Shown: positions 50,145 to 61,078, counted from the stretch's first letter. The stretch is DNA of 64,000 bases from an uncultured Oscillospiraceae bacterium (GCA_934623575.1 CAKTVL010000005.1:13796-77795); one strand, 5' to 3'. Numbers and translations are program-made. Notes: generated by a model not told the origin, from the letters alone.

Positions 50145-53100
50145 TTCGTTTCCTCCTTGGGGGCCGGAGCCCCATCTGTTTGTGGTATATCCTTTTCATG
50201 CAGGCGCAAGGCCTCCACCAGGCCGCCGGCGGCGGCCAGAGGCTCCTCCTTGGGCTGCATGTGCAGGGTCAATCGGGGCTGCGCGCCGGCGGACAGCTGG
50301 GCGCGGCTGCGGTAGGCTGCCATGGTGCACACCGCCAGCAGCGCGGCGGCGTCCACCCGGTCGTCGAAGCTGAACACCAGCTGGCGGCCCTTCTGGGTGA
50401 TGTCGGTGATGCCGGCGGCCATGGCCGCAGCGCGGAGCAGCGCCACCTGCAGCAGGGCCGTCACCGGCGGCGGCACGTCGCCGTAGCGGTCCAGCAGCTC
50501 GTCGGTGAGCTCCGCTTCGTCCTCCGGCGTGCGGAGGGCGGCGATGCGGCGGTAGAGGTCCATGCGCTGCTGGGCGGCGGGGACGTAGGACTCCGGGATA
50601 TAGGCCGCCACGGTGATGTCGGCGGAGCACTCCACCCGGGTGGGCACCGTCTTGCCCTGCTGCTCCAACACGGCGTCGTTCAGCAGCTTCAGGTACATGT
50701 CGTAGCCCACGGACATCATATAGCCGGACTGCTCGGGCCCCAGCAGGTTGCCGGCGCCGCGGATCTCCAGGTCCCGCATGGCGATGCGGAAGCCGGAGCC
50801 AAACTCCACATACTCGCGGATGGCGGTGAGCCGCTTGGCGGCCACCTCGGTGAGGACCTTTCCGGCCCGGTAGGTCAGGTAGGCGTAGGCCCGGCGGGAG
50901 CTGCGGCCGATGCGGCCGCGGATCTGGTGCAGCTGGCTGAGGCCCATGTGGTCGGCGTCCTCGATGATCAGGGTGTTGACGTTGGGGATGTCGATGCCGG
51001 TCTCGATGATGGTGGTGCAGACCAGCACGTCGATCTCGCCCTCGGCCATGCGGCCCATAACGTCGCCCAGCTGGCCCTCGGCCATCTTGCCGTGGGCGGT
51101 CTCCACGGTGACGCCGTCGCCCAGCATGTCCCGCAGGCGGGCGGCGGTGGCGTCGATGCTGTCCACCCGGTTGTGGAGGTAGTAGACCTGGCCGCCGCGG
51201 CCCAGCTCCCGGCGGATGGCCTCGGCCAGGATGCCCCAGTCGTGCTCCAGCACGTAGGTCTGCACCGGCTGGCGGTCCTGGGGCGGCTGCTCGATGGTGC
51301 TCATGTCGCGGATGCCGGACATGGCCATATTCAGCGTGCGGGGGATGGGGGTGGCGGAGAGGGTCAGGGTGTCCACCTGCTGCGCCACCTGGCGCAGCCG
51401 CTCCTTATGGGTCACGCCGAAGCGCTGCTCCTCGTCGATGATCAGTAATCCCAGGTCCTTGAACTGGACGCCCTTGCCCAGCAGCTTGTGGGTGCCGATC
51501 AGCAGGTCCACCCGGCCGTCCCTGGTGCGCTGCAGCACGTCCTTCACCTGCTTGGGCGTGCGGAAGCGGGAGAGGACCTCCACCGTGACGGGAAAGGCCC
51601 GGAAGCGGGCGGCGGCGGTGGCGTAATGCTGCTGGGCCAACACCGTGGTAGGCACCAGCAGGGCCACCTGCTTGCCGTCCAGAATGCACTTCATGGCGGC
51701 CCGGAGGGCCACCTCGGTCTTGCCGTAGCCCACGTCGCCGCAGAGCAGGCGGTCCATGGGGACGGGCTTCTCCATGTCGGCCTTGATGTCCCGGATGGCG
51801 GAGAGCTGGTCGTCGGTCTCGGTGTAGTCGAAGGCGTCCTCGAACTCCTGCTGCCAGGGGGTGTCCGGCGAGAAGGCGTGGCCGCCCAGGCGCTGGCGCT
51901 GGGCGTAGAGCTTGATAAGGCCGTCGGCCAGATCCCTGGCCGCCGCCTTGGCGCGGCGGGTGGTCTTGGTCCACTGGTCGCCGGAGAGCTTGTTGAGCTT
52001 GACCTTTTCGGTGTCGTCCCCGCCGCCGATGTATTTGCTGACCAGGTCCAGCGACGTGGCGGGAACGTAGAGGCAGTCGCTGCCGGCGTACTGAATTTTG
52101 ATGTAGTCCTTCTCCACGCCGTCCACCGGCAGGCGGATCATGCCGGCGAAGCGGCCGATGCCGTGGTGGACGTGGACCACCAGGTCGCCCACCTCCAGGT
52201 CGGCGTAGCTGAGAAGCCGCTGGCGGCTGTCGGACTTGGGCTGGCGGGGCTTTTTGGCCTTGCCGGACAGGGCACGGGTCAGCTGGCCCTCCGTCAGCAC
52301 GGCCAGCCTCAGCGCCGGCCACTCGCTGCCGGCGGACAGAACGCCCACGGACAGCAGCGCCTGGCCGGGGGCCGGGGCGGTGTCACCCTCCAGGGCCAGC
52401 GCGGCGGGGATGTGGCGGCGCTGGAGGAATTCCTGCATGTTGCGGCAGCGCACCGCGCCGCCGCAGAGCACCAGCACGCCGAAGCCGGAGGTCAGATAGT
52501 GGGTGATGTCGGTGGCGGCGGCGTCCAGACTGCCGCCGTAGCCGGCAAGCTGCTTGGCGCCGATGTCCAGCAGGAGCTTCGGCGGCAGCAGGTAGCGGCT
52601 GGTGGGCAGGCTCTCCAGCTGGCACAGGGCAAAGTGGGAGAGCGTCTCCTCGATCTCCGGCTCGGTGAGGGTCAGATCGCCGAAGGCCCCGGCCATGAGG
52701 CCGGACTCCACGGCGGCGGTGACGTCCTGCCGGGTCTGGAACAGGAAGGCCCGAAGGGCCTCCTGCACGCGGCCCGCCTCCCCGGCGCAGATAATGGTGT
52801 CCGGGGCGAGATAGTCAAAGGCGGTGGTCTTTTCCGGGTCCACGGCGGCCATATAGCGGTCCGCGCCCGGCGGCGCCACGCCCTGGCGCAGGGCGTGGGC
52901 ATCCTCCAGCAGCCGCTGGCGCAGGGCGGCGTGCTCCTTCTTCAGGCGGTGGGCGGTGTCCTCCATGCGCTGCGCGGCGTCGGACGCGGTAGTCTCACCG
53001 GAAAAAGGCAGCAGCTCGGCGGCGGGCAGAATATCCACCGCCGGGCGATTCAGCACCCGGCGCTGGGTGGACACCTCGAACTCCCCCATGCTGTCCAGCT

Positions 53101-53695
53101 CATCGTCGAAGAACTCGCAGCGCAGGGGGCGCTCCTCTCCCGGAGAGAACACGTCCAGGATGCCGCCCCGCAGGGCGAACTGCCCGGGGCCCTCCACCTG
53201 CTGGGTGCGGGCATAGCCGGCGGCGGTCAGGCAGCGGCACAGCGCCTGCACGTCATACTGCCCGCCCACCTCCAAAGAGAAGGCGGCGGAGAGCAGCGTG
53301 TCCCGGGGCAGGCAGCGCTGGACCAGCGCGGCGGCGGTGGCCACCACCACCGGCGCGTCGCCCTTTGCCATGCGGTACAGGGCGGCCAGGCGGGCGTTTT
53401 CCCACTGGCGGCTGTAGGCCGCGGGGCGCAGCTGCAGCTCGCGCTCCGGCAGGCGCACCGGCTCTATGTCCAGCAGCACCCGGATGTCCGCCGCCTGGCG
53501 CTGGGCGTCCTTTTCATCGGCGCACAGCAGCAGCAGGGGCCGCCCGGTCTTGGCCGTCAGGGCGGCGGCCGCCATGGCCCGGTGGACGGGGGACAGCCCC
53601 GTGACCGCGGCGCAGCAGGGGCCGCTGCCGTTCAGGGCCGCCAGCAGCTCCTGCACCTGCGGCAGGGCGGACAGTCGTTCTAACAGGCCGGTCAT
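50141..53695 (-). CDS. mfd: transcription-repair coupling factor
   Basis: A full-length 1184-residue Mfd. The N-terminal UvrB-like part (LPQVQELLAALNGSG on) is followed by the RNA-polymerase-interacting CarD-like domain (DLEVGDLVVHVHHGIGRFAG), a RecG-like helicase with Walker A GDVGYGKTEVALRA and the DEEQ box LIIDEEQRFGV, and the C-terminal TRCF domain. It removes stalled RNA polymerase and recruits UvrA to the lesion. It follows pth by 49 bp and overlaps the foldase gene. Confidence 0.97.
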   Translation of the reverse strand: MTGLLERLSALPQVQELLAALNGSGPCCAAVTGLSPVHRAMAAAALTAKTGRPLLLLCADEKDAQRQAADIRVLLDIEPVRLPERELQLRPAAYSRQWENARLAALYRMAKGDAPVVVATAAALVQRCLPRDTLLSAAFSLEVGGQYDVQALCRCLTAAGYARTQQVEGPGQFALRGGILDVFSPGEERPLRCEFFDDELDSMGEFEVSTQRRVLNRPAVDILPAAELLPFSGETTASDAAQRMEDTAHRLKKEHAALRQRLLEDAHALRQGVAPPGADRYMAAVDPEKTTAFDYLAPDTIICAGEAGRVQEALRAFLFQTRQDVTAAVESGLMAGAFGDLTLTEPEIEETLSHFALCQLESLPTSRYLLPPKLLLDIGAKQLAGYGGSLDAAATDITHYLTSGFGVLVLCGGAVRCRNMQEFLQRRHIPAALALEGDTAPAPGQALLSVGVLSAGSEWPALRLAVLTEGQLTRALSGKAKKPRQPKSDSRQRLLSYADLEVGDLVVHVHHGIGRFAGMIRLPVDGVEKDYIKIQYAGSDCLYVPATSLDLVSKYIGGGDDTEKVKLNKLSGDQWTKTTRRAKAAARDLADGLIKLYAQRQRLGGHAFSPDTPWQQEFEDAFDYTETDDQLSAIRDIKADMEKPVPMDRLLCGDVGYGKTEVALRAAMKCILDGKQVALLVPTTVLAQQHYATAAARFRAFPVTVEVLSRFRTPKQVKDVLQRTRDGRVDLLIGTHKLLGKGVQFKDLGLLIIDEEQRFGVTHKERLRQVAQQVDTLTLSATPIPRTLNMAMSGIRDMSTIEQPPQDRQPVQTYVLEHDWGILAEAIRRELGRGGQVYYLHNRVDSIDATAARLRDMLGDGVTVETAHGKMAEGQLGDVMGRMAEGEIDVLVCTTIIETGIDIPNVNTLIIEDADHMGLSQLHQIRGRIGRSSRRAYAYLTYRAGKVLTEVAAKRLTAIREYVEFGSGFRIAMRDLEIRGAGNLLGPEQSGYMMSVGYDMYLKLLNDAVLEQQGKTVPTRVECSADITVAAYIPESYVPAAQQRMDLYRRIAALRTPEDEAELTDELLDRYGDVPPPVTALLQVALLRAAAMAAGITDITQKGRQLVFSFDDRVDAAALLAVCTMAAYRSRAQLSAGAQPRLTLHMQPKEEPLAAAGGLVEALRLHEKDIPQTDGAPAPKEETK

Positions 53696-53744
53696 GGGAC
53701 ATTCCTCCTTTCCGGCAGGCTCGGCGCGGCAAAAGCGCCGCGGA

Positions 53745-54341
53745 TCAGTTGAATTGGTTCATGGCCCGGTCCGGGCCCTGGTCGATCAGGCACAGCGCCG
53801 CGTCGGCGGCCCGGTCCAGCGCAGCGCGGAGGGCCTTGGCCTCCTCGCCCTGGGGCCGGCCGATGACCCAGTCGATCATCTCGTGCTCCGGGTGGTCGGG
53901 CATGCCCACGCCCACCTTGATGCGGGGAAAGCCGTCGGTGCCCAGGTGCTGGATGATGTTCTTCAGGCCGTTGTGGCCGCCGGCAGAGCCGCTTTTGCGG
54001 ATGCGCAGCTTGCCCACCGGCAGGGAGACATCATCGGAGATCACCAGCACATGGTCGGCGGGGATCTTATAGAACCGCGCGGCCTCGCCCACGGACTCGC
54101 CGGAGAGGTTCATGTAGGTCTGGGGCTTCATCACCAGTATTTTATGCCCCTTGTAGTCCAGCATGCCCGTCCAGGCCTTAAAGCGCAGCTTGGTCAGGGA
54201 GAAGCGCTCCTTCTCCATCAAACTGTCCAGCGCCAGCCAGCCCATATTGTGGCGGGTGGACTCGTACTGCTTGCCGGGATTGCCCAGCCCCACCAGCAGC
54301 CACTCCACGCCGCCGGCGCTGTTGCTTCGGTTGAAAAACAA
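53745..54341 (-). CDS. pth: peptidyl-tRNA hydrolase
   Basis: A 198-residue enzyme releasing tRNA from prematurely dropped peptides. Motifs: LLVGLGNPGKQYESTRHNMG with catalytic His and Asn, KPQTYMNLSGESV, and VISDDVSLPVGKLRIR with catalytic Asp. The start is TTG 54341, supported by AAGGAGG; the first ten residues (FFNRSNSAGGVEW) are an extra N-terminal stretch. A hairpin lies near the 5' end of its transcript (54369-54394). Confidence 0.94.
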   Translation of the reverse strand: MFFNRSNSAGGVEWLLVGLGNPGKQYESTRHNMGWLALDSLMEKERFSLTKLRFKAWTGMLDYKGHKILVMKPQTYMNLSGESVGEAARFYKIPADHVLVISDDVSLPVGKLRIRKSGSAGGHNGLKNIIQHLGTDGFPRIKVGVGMPDHPEHEMIDWVIGRPQGEEAKALRAALDRAADAALCLIDQGPDRAMNQFN

Positions 54342-54368
54342 GGCCTTCGCCTCCTTGCGTATACAAAA

Positions 54369-54423
54369 TAAGAGGACTGCAAACGCAGTCCTCTTATTAT
54401 AGCACCGTTTCGTCGGTTTGGAA
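54369..54423 (-). promoter_or_regulatory. promoter of pth with a 5' stem-loop
   Basis: Minus-strand TTTCCA (54418-54423) and TATAAT (54395-54400) with a 17-bp spacer. Right after the predicted start lies an 11-bp stem AAGAGGACTGC/GCAGTCCTCTT with a 4-nt loop (54369-54394), which may stabilise the mRNA or also terminate prs transcripts. Confidence 0.6.
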
Positions 54424-54429
54424 AGAGTT

Positions 54430-55389
<960 letters not shown>

Positions 55390-55481
55390 GGTGCGCACTC
55401 TCGCTTTCTATCCGAATTATTTTAATAGGTACAGATCTATTGCAAACAGGCAGGCTGCTTTGCACTTGTTAAAAAGAAAAC

Positions 55482-55540
55482 AAAAAATGCCGTCCCGCCG
55501 CTCCGGCACCTTACAGTGCGGGATACAGCGCAGACGGCAC
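55482..55540 (-). promoter_or_regulatory. terminator-like stem in the prs leader
   Basis: TGCCGTC and GACGGCA close a 45-nt structured region followed on the minus strand by TTTTTTG (55482-55487), about 95 bp before prs. The interior can pair in more than one way. It could be an attenuator for prs. Confidence 0.45.
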
Positions 55541-55603
55541 AGCACCCGAAAGGCGGGCGCGGTCACGGACAGTATTTCCCTTAACGGCACGAATGCGGCC
55601 CAT
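55511..55603 (-). CDS. possible prs leader peptide
   Basis: ATG 55603 with GGGAGGTGGG upstream opens a 30-codon frame (MGRIRAVKGNTVRDRARLSG on) ending at TAA 55511, inside the terminator-like stem. A TATAAT lies at 55643-55648 on the same strand. The sequence is Arg-rich and has no known family. The ribosome site is too good to ignore, but translation is unproven. Confidence 0.35.
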   Translation of the reverse strand: MGRIRAVKGNTVRDRARLSGAVPSALYPAL

Positions 55604-55642
55604 CGGAGCCCACCTCCCTTCCGGTACAATTCTCTGTCCCCT

Positions 55643-55648
55643 ATTATA
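55643..55648 (-). promoter_or_regulatory. -10 element of the prs leader
   Basis: A perfect minus-strand TATAAT; the region 17-18 bp upstream (CTGGAT) is a poor -35. The rest of 55650-55860 is AT-rich with no other gene. Confidence 0.45.
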
Positions 55649-55867
55649 GCAGGTCCTACAGGAAAATCCAGTATTTTTCCCGTTTTTTTCGGCAATAATT
55701 TTTCCGGCGGCAGGCGCGGCGTCTATTTGCCCAACTTAACCGGCCAAAGAGAGGGCAATTTGAATATTTTAGAGAAATATCCCCTTGTTTTTTGTTTTTA
55801 TAGTTGCAATTTCCGTTTAAGTGCATTACAATAGCTGGTGCTTACGAAACAAGGAGGGGGCCGCGTC

Positions 55868-56365
55868 ATGCTGCACATCGTTCTGGTGGAGCCGGAGATC
55901 CCGCAGAATTGCGGCAATATCGCCCGCACCTGCGCCGCCACCGGCAGCCGGCTGCACCTGGTGCGGCCGCTGGGCTTCGACATCTCCGACCGGGCGGTAA
56001 AGCGGGCCGGGCTGGACTACTGGCACCTGGTGGACGTGCAGGACTACGACGGGCTGGACGACCTGTTCCGCCGGCATCCGGAGGCGTTGGCCGACCTGTG
56101 GTTGGCCACCACCAAGGCGCCCCGGGACTACACCCAGGCATCGTTCTCGCCGGACTGCTGGCTGTTTTTCGGCAAGGAGACGGCGGGGCTGCCGGAGGAA
56201 TTCCGCATGGCCCACTACGACCGGTGCATCCGGCTGCCCATGCGCGCCGAGGCCCGGAGCCTGAACCTCAGCAACTCCGTGGCGATCCTCACCTACGAGG
56301 CACTGCGGCAGAACGGCTTTCCCGGCCTGACCGGGCAGGGGGAGATGGCCGGAGCGCGCACTTGA
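55868..56365 (+). CDS. trmL: tRNA (cytidine/uridine-2'-O-)-methyltransferase TrmL
   Basis: A 165-residue SPOUT methyltransferase that 2'-O-methylates position 34 of tRNA-Leu. Motifs: VEPEIPQNCGNIARTC, LFFGKETAGLPEEF and RSLNLSNSVAILTYE forming the trefoil knot that binds SAM. AGGAGGG lies upstream; ATG 55868 fits the conserved start rather than ATG 55838. It precedes the glycolytic genes by 29 bp and may be co-transcribed. Confidence 0.93.
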   Translation: MLHIVLVEPEIPQNCGNIARTCAATGSRLHLVRPLGFDISDRAVKRAGLDYWHLVDVQDYDGLDDLFRRHPEALADLWLATTKAPRDYTQASFSPDCWLFFGKETAGLPEEFRMAHYDRCIRLPMRAEARSLNLSNSVAILTYEALRQNGFPGLTGQGEMAGART

Positions 56366-56394
56366 TCTGATCTCATTCGAGAGGAGCGAATCTC

Positions 56395-57588
56395 ATGAAT
56401 TATAACAAGAAAACCGTACAGGATGTGGACGTGAAGGGCAAGAAGGTGCTGCTGCGCTGCGACTTCAACGTGCCGCAGGACAAGGAGACCGGCGCCATCA
56501 CCAGCGACAAGCGCATCGTGGCGGCGCTGCCCACCATCCGCTATCTGCTGGACAACGGCGCGGCGGTGATCGCCTGCTCCCACCTGGGCAAGCCCAAGGG
56601 CGAGTGGAAGATGAAGCTGACACTTGCCCCCGTGGCCCGGCGGCTCAGTGAGCTGCTGGGGCAGGAGGTGATCTTCGCCAAGGACATCGTGGGCGAGGAC
56701 GCCAAGGCCAAGGCCGCGGCCCTGAAGCCGGGCCAGATCATGCTGCTGGAGAACCTGCGCTTTGACATCCGCGAGGAGAAGAACGACCCCGGCTTTGCCA
56801 AGGAGCTGGCGGATATGGCGGAGCTGTACGTGTCCGACGCCTTCGGCACCGTGCATCGCGCCCACGCCTCCACCGCCGGTGTGGCGGCGTATCTGCCCGC
56901 CGTGTCCGGGCTGCTGGTGGCCAAGGAGCTGGAGGTCATGGGCAAGGCGCTGGACGACCCCAAGCGGCCCTTCGTGGCGGTGCTGGGCGGTGCCAAGGTC
57001 AGCGACAAGATTGCCGTGATCAACAACCTGCTGGACAAGGCCGACACCGTGATCATCGGCGGCGGCATGGCGTATACCTTCGCCAAGGCCCAGGGCGGCA
57101 GCATCGGCAAGAGCCTGTGCGAGATGGATAAGCTGGACTACGCCCTGGAGATGATCGAAAAGGCAAAGAAGAACAGCGTGAAGCTGCTGCTGCCCACGGA
57201 CACCGTGGCGGCGGACGACTTCTCCAACGACGCCCAGCGCCAGGTGGTGGACACCATGTCCATCCCCGACGGCTGGGAGGGCATGGACATCGGCCCCGAC
57301 ACCACCAAGAAGTTCTGCGACGCCGTGAAGGGCGCGGGCACCGTGGTGTGGAACGGCCCCATGGGCGTGTTTGAATTCGACAACTTCGCCGCCGGCACCC
57401 GTGCCATGGCCCAGGCCCTGGCCGACAGCGGCGCGGTGACCATCGTGGGCGGCGGCGACAGCGCGGCCGCGGTGGAGCAGCTGGGCTTTGCCGACAAGAT
57501 CACCCACATCAGCACCGGCGGCGGCGCGTCGCTGGAGTTCCTGGAGGGCAAGGAGCTGCCCGGCGTGGCCTGCCTGCTGGACAAGTAA
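56395..57588 (+). CDS. pgk: phosphoglycerate kinase
   Basis: A 397-residue glycolytic enzyme transferring phosphate between 1,3-bisphosphoglycerate and ADP. Signature RCDFNVPQD near the N-terminus, [16 protein letters not shown] and the nucleotide loop [12 protein letters not shown] are all intact. GAGAGGAG precedes the ATG. It opens the run pgk-tpiA-gpmI; gap is not found next to it. Confidence 0.97.
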   Translation: MNYNKKTVQDVDVKGKKVLLRCDFNVPQDKETGAITSDKRIVAALPTIRYLLDNGAAVIACSHLGKPKGEWKMKLTLAPVARRLSELLGQEVIFAKDIVGEDAKAKAAALKPGQIMLLENLRFDIREEKNDPGFAKELADMAELYVSDAFGTVHRAHASTAGVAAYLPAVSGLLVAKELEVMGKALDDPKRPFVAVLGGAKVSDKIAVINNLLDKADTVIIGGGMAYTFAKAQGGSIGKSLCEMDKLDYALEMIEKAKKNSVKLLLPTDTVAADDFSNDAQRQVVDTMSIPDGWEGMDIGPDTTKKFCDAVKGAGTVVWNGPMGVFEFDNFAAGTRAMAQALADSGAVTIVGGGDSAAAVEQLGFADKITHISTGGGASLEFLEGKELPGVACLLDK

Positions 57589-57726
57589 CGCTCTGTCCCA
57601 TTTTCCGCCGCTGTTTTACCATTTTTCTATCGAGAAGGTACCATTTTATTCCCGCTTTAGTACCACCCTTTCCACTGTTTTTTCTGTCATACAGACCACA
57701 TATATAGTAAGAGGAGTTTAGTAACT

Positions 57727-58500
57727 ATGAATCGCAGATACCGCAAGACCATCATCGCCGGCAACTGGAAGATGAACAAAACCGCCGGAGAGACCAAGAA
57801 ATTCGCCGAGGAGCTGAAGGCCCTGCTGCCCAAGGCCAAGTGGTGCGACATCGTGGTGTGCGTGCCCTCCGTGGACATCGCCGCCGCCGTAAAGGGCTTC
57901 AAGGATGCCCGCGTGGCCGTGGGCGCGCAGAACGTGTTCTATGAGAAGAGCGGCGCGTACACCGGCGAGGTGTCCGCCGACATGCTGAAGGACCTGGGCG
58001 TGAAGTATGTGATCATCGGTCACTCCGAGCGGCGGCAGTATTTCGGCGAGACGGACTTCACCGTCAACCGCAAGGTGCTCTCCGCGCTGGAGGCGGGTCT
58101 GCATCCCATCATCTGCGTGGGCGAGACGCTGGAGCAGCGTGAGCTGGGCATCACCATGGAGCTGATCGCCCTGCAGGTCAAGTCCGCTCTGGCCGGCGTG
58201 CCCGCGGAGAAGCTGCGCAAGTGCGTCATCGCCTACGAGCCTGTGTGGGCCATCGGCACCGGCAAGACCGCCACCGCCGAGCAGGCTGCCGAGGTCTGCA
58301 CCTTCATCCGCACCACCGTGCGCCACCTGTACGGCGCCCGTATCGCCCGCAGCATCACCATCCAGTACGGCGGCTCCATGAAGCCCTCCAACGCGGCGGA
58401 GCTGCTGGCCCAGCCGGACATCGACGGCGGCCTGATCGGCGGCGCGTCCCTGAATCCGGAGGACTTTATCGCCATCATCAACGCAGCCAACCAGGGCTGA
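57727..58500 (+). CDS. tpiA: triosephosphate isomerase
   Basis: A 257-residue TIM barrel interconverting DHAP and glyceraldehyde-3-phosphate. Catalytic residues are visible: Lys in AGNWKMNKT, His in IIGHSERR, Glu in YEPVWAIGTGKTAT. AGAGGAG is upstream. The 138-bp gap after pgk is pyrimidine-rich and holds no gene. Confidence 0.97.
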   Translation: MNRRYRKTIIAGNWKMNKTAGETKKFAEELKALLPKAKWCDIVVCVPSVDIAAAVKGFKDARVAVGAQNVFYEKSGAYTGEVSADMLKDLGVKYVIIGHSERRQYFGETDFTVNRKVLSALEAGLHPIICVGETLEQRELGITMELIALQVKSALAGVPAEKLRKCVIAYEPVWAIGTGKTATAEQAAEVCTFIRTTVRHLYGARIARSITIQYGGSMKPSNAAELLAQPDIDGGLIGGASLNPEDFIAIINAANQG

Positions 58501-58519
58501 CTTTCCAAGGAGGAACGGC

Positions 58520-60031
58520 ATGAATAAGACCCCTACCACACTTATCATCATGGACGGCTTCGGCCTGGCCAAGCCGGCGGACGACAACGCCGTCACCCTG
58601 GCCAACACGCCCGTGCTGGATAAGCTGTTTCAGGAATACGCCCACACCACGCTGTCCGCCAGCGGGCTGGACGTGGGTCTGCCCGCCGGGCAGATGGGCA
58701 ACAGCGAGGTAGGCCACACCAACATCGGCGGCGGGCGCGTGGTCTTCCAGGACCTGCCCCGCATCAGCCGCGCCATCGAGGACGGCAGCTTCTTCAAAAA
58801 CGAGGCGTACAACAAGGCCATGGACGACTGCCTGGCGAAGGACACCAGCCTGCACCTGTACGGCCTGCTGTCTGACGGCGGCGTGCACTCCCACATTGAG
58901 CACCTGTTCGCCCTGCTGCAGATGGCCAGGGACAAGGGGCTGACCAAGGTCTATATCCACTGCTTCCTGGACGGGCGCGACGTGTCGCCCACCAGCGGCA
59001 AGGGCTTCGTGCAGGAGCTGGCGGACAAGTGCGCCCAGCTGGGCGTGGGCAAGATCGCCACGGTGATGGGCCGCTACTACGCCATGGACCGCGACAAGCG
59101 CTGGGAACGCGTGCAGATGGCCTATGACGCCATGGTATACGGCGAGGGCCACCACAACGCCGACCCCGTGGCCGCCGTGGCCGACAGCTATGCCGCCGGC
59201 GTCACCGACGAGTTTATGGAGCCGGTGGTCATCGACGGCGACGGCACCATCAACGACAACGACAGTGTGATCTTCTTCAACTATCGGCCCGACCGGGCGC
59301 GGGAGATCACCCGCGCCATCGTGGACCCGGACTTCGACGGCTTCGCCCGGGAGTTCTTCCCCACCACCTATGTGTGCAACACCGAGTATGACGCCTCTAT
59401 GCCCAACGTGCTGGTGGCGTGGCCCCGCATCGCCGTGAAGAACGGCCTGGGCGAGTACCTCAGCAGCATGGGCATGACCCAGCTGCGCATCGCCGAGACG
59501 GAGAAGTACGCCCATGTGACGTTCTTCTTCAACGGCGGCGTGGAGAAGCAGTACCCCGGCGAGGACCGGGTGCTGGTGCCCTCCCCCAAGGTGGCCACCT
59601 ACGACCTGCAGCCGGAGATGAGCGCCTATGAGGTGTGCGACAAGTGCGTGGAGCGCATCGAGTCCGGGGCGTATGACGTGATCATCCTGAACTTTGCCAA
59701 CTGCGACATGGTGGGCCACACCGGCGTGCTGGAGGCCGCCATCAAGGCCGTGGAGACCGTGGACGAGTGCGTGGGCAAGGTGGTGGACGCCACGCTGAAG
59801 ATGGGCGGCATCGCCATGGTCACCGCCGACCACGGCAACGCCGAGGACATGAAGCAGCCCGACGGCAGCCCCATGACCGCCCACACCACCAACCTGGTGC
59901 CCTTCATCCTCTGCGGCGCCGGGACGGAGCTGCGGCCCGGCCGCCTGGCGGACATCGCCCCCACCATCCTGGATGTGATGGGGCTGGCCTGCCCGGAGGA
60001 GATGGACGGCAAGACCCTGATCGTAAAGTGA
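58520..60031 (+). CDS. gpmI: 2,3-bisphosphoglycerate-independent phosphoglycerate mutase
   Basis: A 503-residue Mn-dependent iPGM interconverting 3- and 2-phosphoglycerate. Motifs: LIIMDGFG (metal Asp), GQMGNSEVGHTNIGGGR with the phosphorylated Ser, DGRDVSPTSG, and VTADHGNAEDM near the C-terminus. AAGGAGG precedes the ATG, 19 bp after tpiA. Its Mn/pH-sensitive form is typical of spore formers. Confidence 0.96.
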   Translation: MNKTPTTLIIMDGFGLAKPADDNAVTLANTPVLDKLFQEYAHTTLSASGLDVGLPAGQMGNSEVGHTNIGGGRVVFQDLPRISRAIEDGSFFKNEAYNKAMDDCLAKDTSLHLYGLLSDGGVHSHIEHLFALLQMARDKGLTKVYIHCFLDGRDVSPTSGKGFVQELADKCAQLGVGKIATVMGRYYAMDRDKRWERVQMAYDAMVYGEGHHNADPVAAVADSYAAGVTDEFMEPVVIDGDGTINDNDSVIFFNYRPDRAREITRAIVDPDFDGFAREFFPTTYVCNTEYDASMPNVLVAWPRIAVKNGLGEYLSSMGMTQLRIAETEKYAHVTFFFNGGVEKQYPGEDRVLVPSPKVATYDLQPEMSAYEVCDKCVERIESGAYDVIILNFANCDMVGHTGVLEAAIKAVETVDECVGKVVDATLKMGGIAMVTADHGNAEDMKQPDGSPMTAHTTNLVPFILCGAGTELRPGRLADIAPTILDVMGLACPEEMDGKTLIVK

Positions 60032-60055
60032 GCAGATAACCACCGCTTTTATGCG

Positions 60056-60082
60056 AAGTCCCGAAGCGCGGCTTCGGGACTT
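60056..60082 (+). terminator. hairpin after gpmI
   Basis: AAGTCCCGAAGC/GCTTCGGGACTT 12-bp stem with a GCG loop, immediately followed by CCTTATAAGG that overlaps the next ribosome site. Termination may be partial. Confidence 0.65.
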
Positions 60083-60100
60083 CCTTATAAGGAGGCACAC

Positions 60101-61063
60101 ATGAACATATTCGTCATCGGCTGCGGGCGGTGGGGTTCCCTCATCACCTGGTATCTGGACCATATCGGCCACCACGTCACCCTGTACGGGCGGAAAAGCT
60201 CGCCGCGGATGCAGTCGTTCCTGGCCACCCGGCAGAACGACCTGCTGACGCTGCCCGACTCCGTGGGGCTGACCACCCAGCTGGAGAACGTGGCCGAAGC
60301 GGAGACGGTGATCATCTCCGTGGGCTCTCAGGGCCTGCGGAGCCTGCTGGCGGAGGCGCCCATGCAGGCGCTGCGGGACAAGACCGTGGTGCTGTGCATG
60401 AAGGGCCTGGAAATGGGCACCGGGGAACGGCTCAGCGTCATCGCCTCCTCCCTGCTGCACGAGAGCAATACCGTGGCCGTGTGGCTGGGACCGGGGCATG
60501 TGCAGGAGTTTTACCGGGGCATCCCCAACTGCATGGTCATCGACAGCGAGAACGACCAGGTGAAGCGCCGGCTGGTGCAGGAATTTTCCAGCGACCTGAT
60601 CCGCTTCTACTACGGCGGCGACATGATCGGCAACGAGGTGGGCGCGGCGGCCAAGAACGTGGTGGGCATCGCGGCGGGCTTTCTGGACGGCGTGGAGATG
60701 TCCAGCCTGAAGGGCGCGCTGATGAGCCGGGGCACCCGTGAGGTGGCGCGGCTGATCAAGGCCATGGGCGGCAACGAGCTGTCGGCCTACGGGCTGTGCC
60801 ATCTGGGGGATTACGAGGCCACGGTATTCTCGCCCTACAGCCACAACCGGCAGTTCGGCGAGTCGTTCATCCGCCATCAGGACTACCACCGGCTGGCGGA
60901 GGGCTACTACACTGTGGAGGCGCTGATGGTGCTCAGCGACAAGTACGGCGTGGAGCTGCCCATCTGCCGGGCCGTGCACGCCATCCTGTATGAGCAGGCC
61001 GACCCCCGTGCGGAGCTGACCAACCTGCTGCGCCGGGGCCTGCGGGCGGAATTTGATGACTGA
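60101..61063 (+). CDS. gpsA: NAD(P)H-dependent glycerol-3-phosphate dehydrogenase-like protein
   Basis: A 320-residue Rossmann-fold dehydrogenase: FVIGCGRWGSLITWYL for NAD(P), LCMKGLEMGTGE, and GNEVGAAAKNVVGIAAG with the catalytic Lys typical of GpsA. It makes sn-glycerol-3-phosphate for phospholipids. The dinucleotide motif is GCGRWG rather than GAGxxG, and it is somewhat diverged, so another role in polyol or phosphate metabolism is possible. Confidence 0.8.
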   Translation: MNIFVIGCGRWGSLITWYLDHIGHHVTLYGRKSSPRMQSFLATRQNDLLTLPDSVGLTTQLENVAEAETVIISVGSQGLRSLLAEAPMQALRDKTVVLCMKGLEMGTGERLSVIASSLLHESNTVAVWLGPGHVQEFYRGIPNCMVIDSENDQVKRRLVQEFSSDLIRFYYGGDMIGNEVGAAAKNVVGIAAGFLDGVEMSSLKGALMSRGTREVARLIKAMGGNELSAYGLCHLGDYEATVFSPYSHNRQFGESFIRHQDYHRLAEGYYTVEALMVLSDKYGVELPICRAVHAILYEQADPRAELTNLLRRGLRAEFDD

Positions 61064-61078
61064 ACCGGCTAAAAGTGA

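Noticed and set aside
51488..53683. A 731-codon plus-strand frame opposite mfd
   Set aside because: Mfd is unmistakable on the other strand; the antisense frame is Gly/His/Val-rich without motifs.
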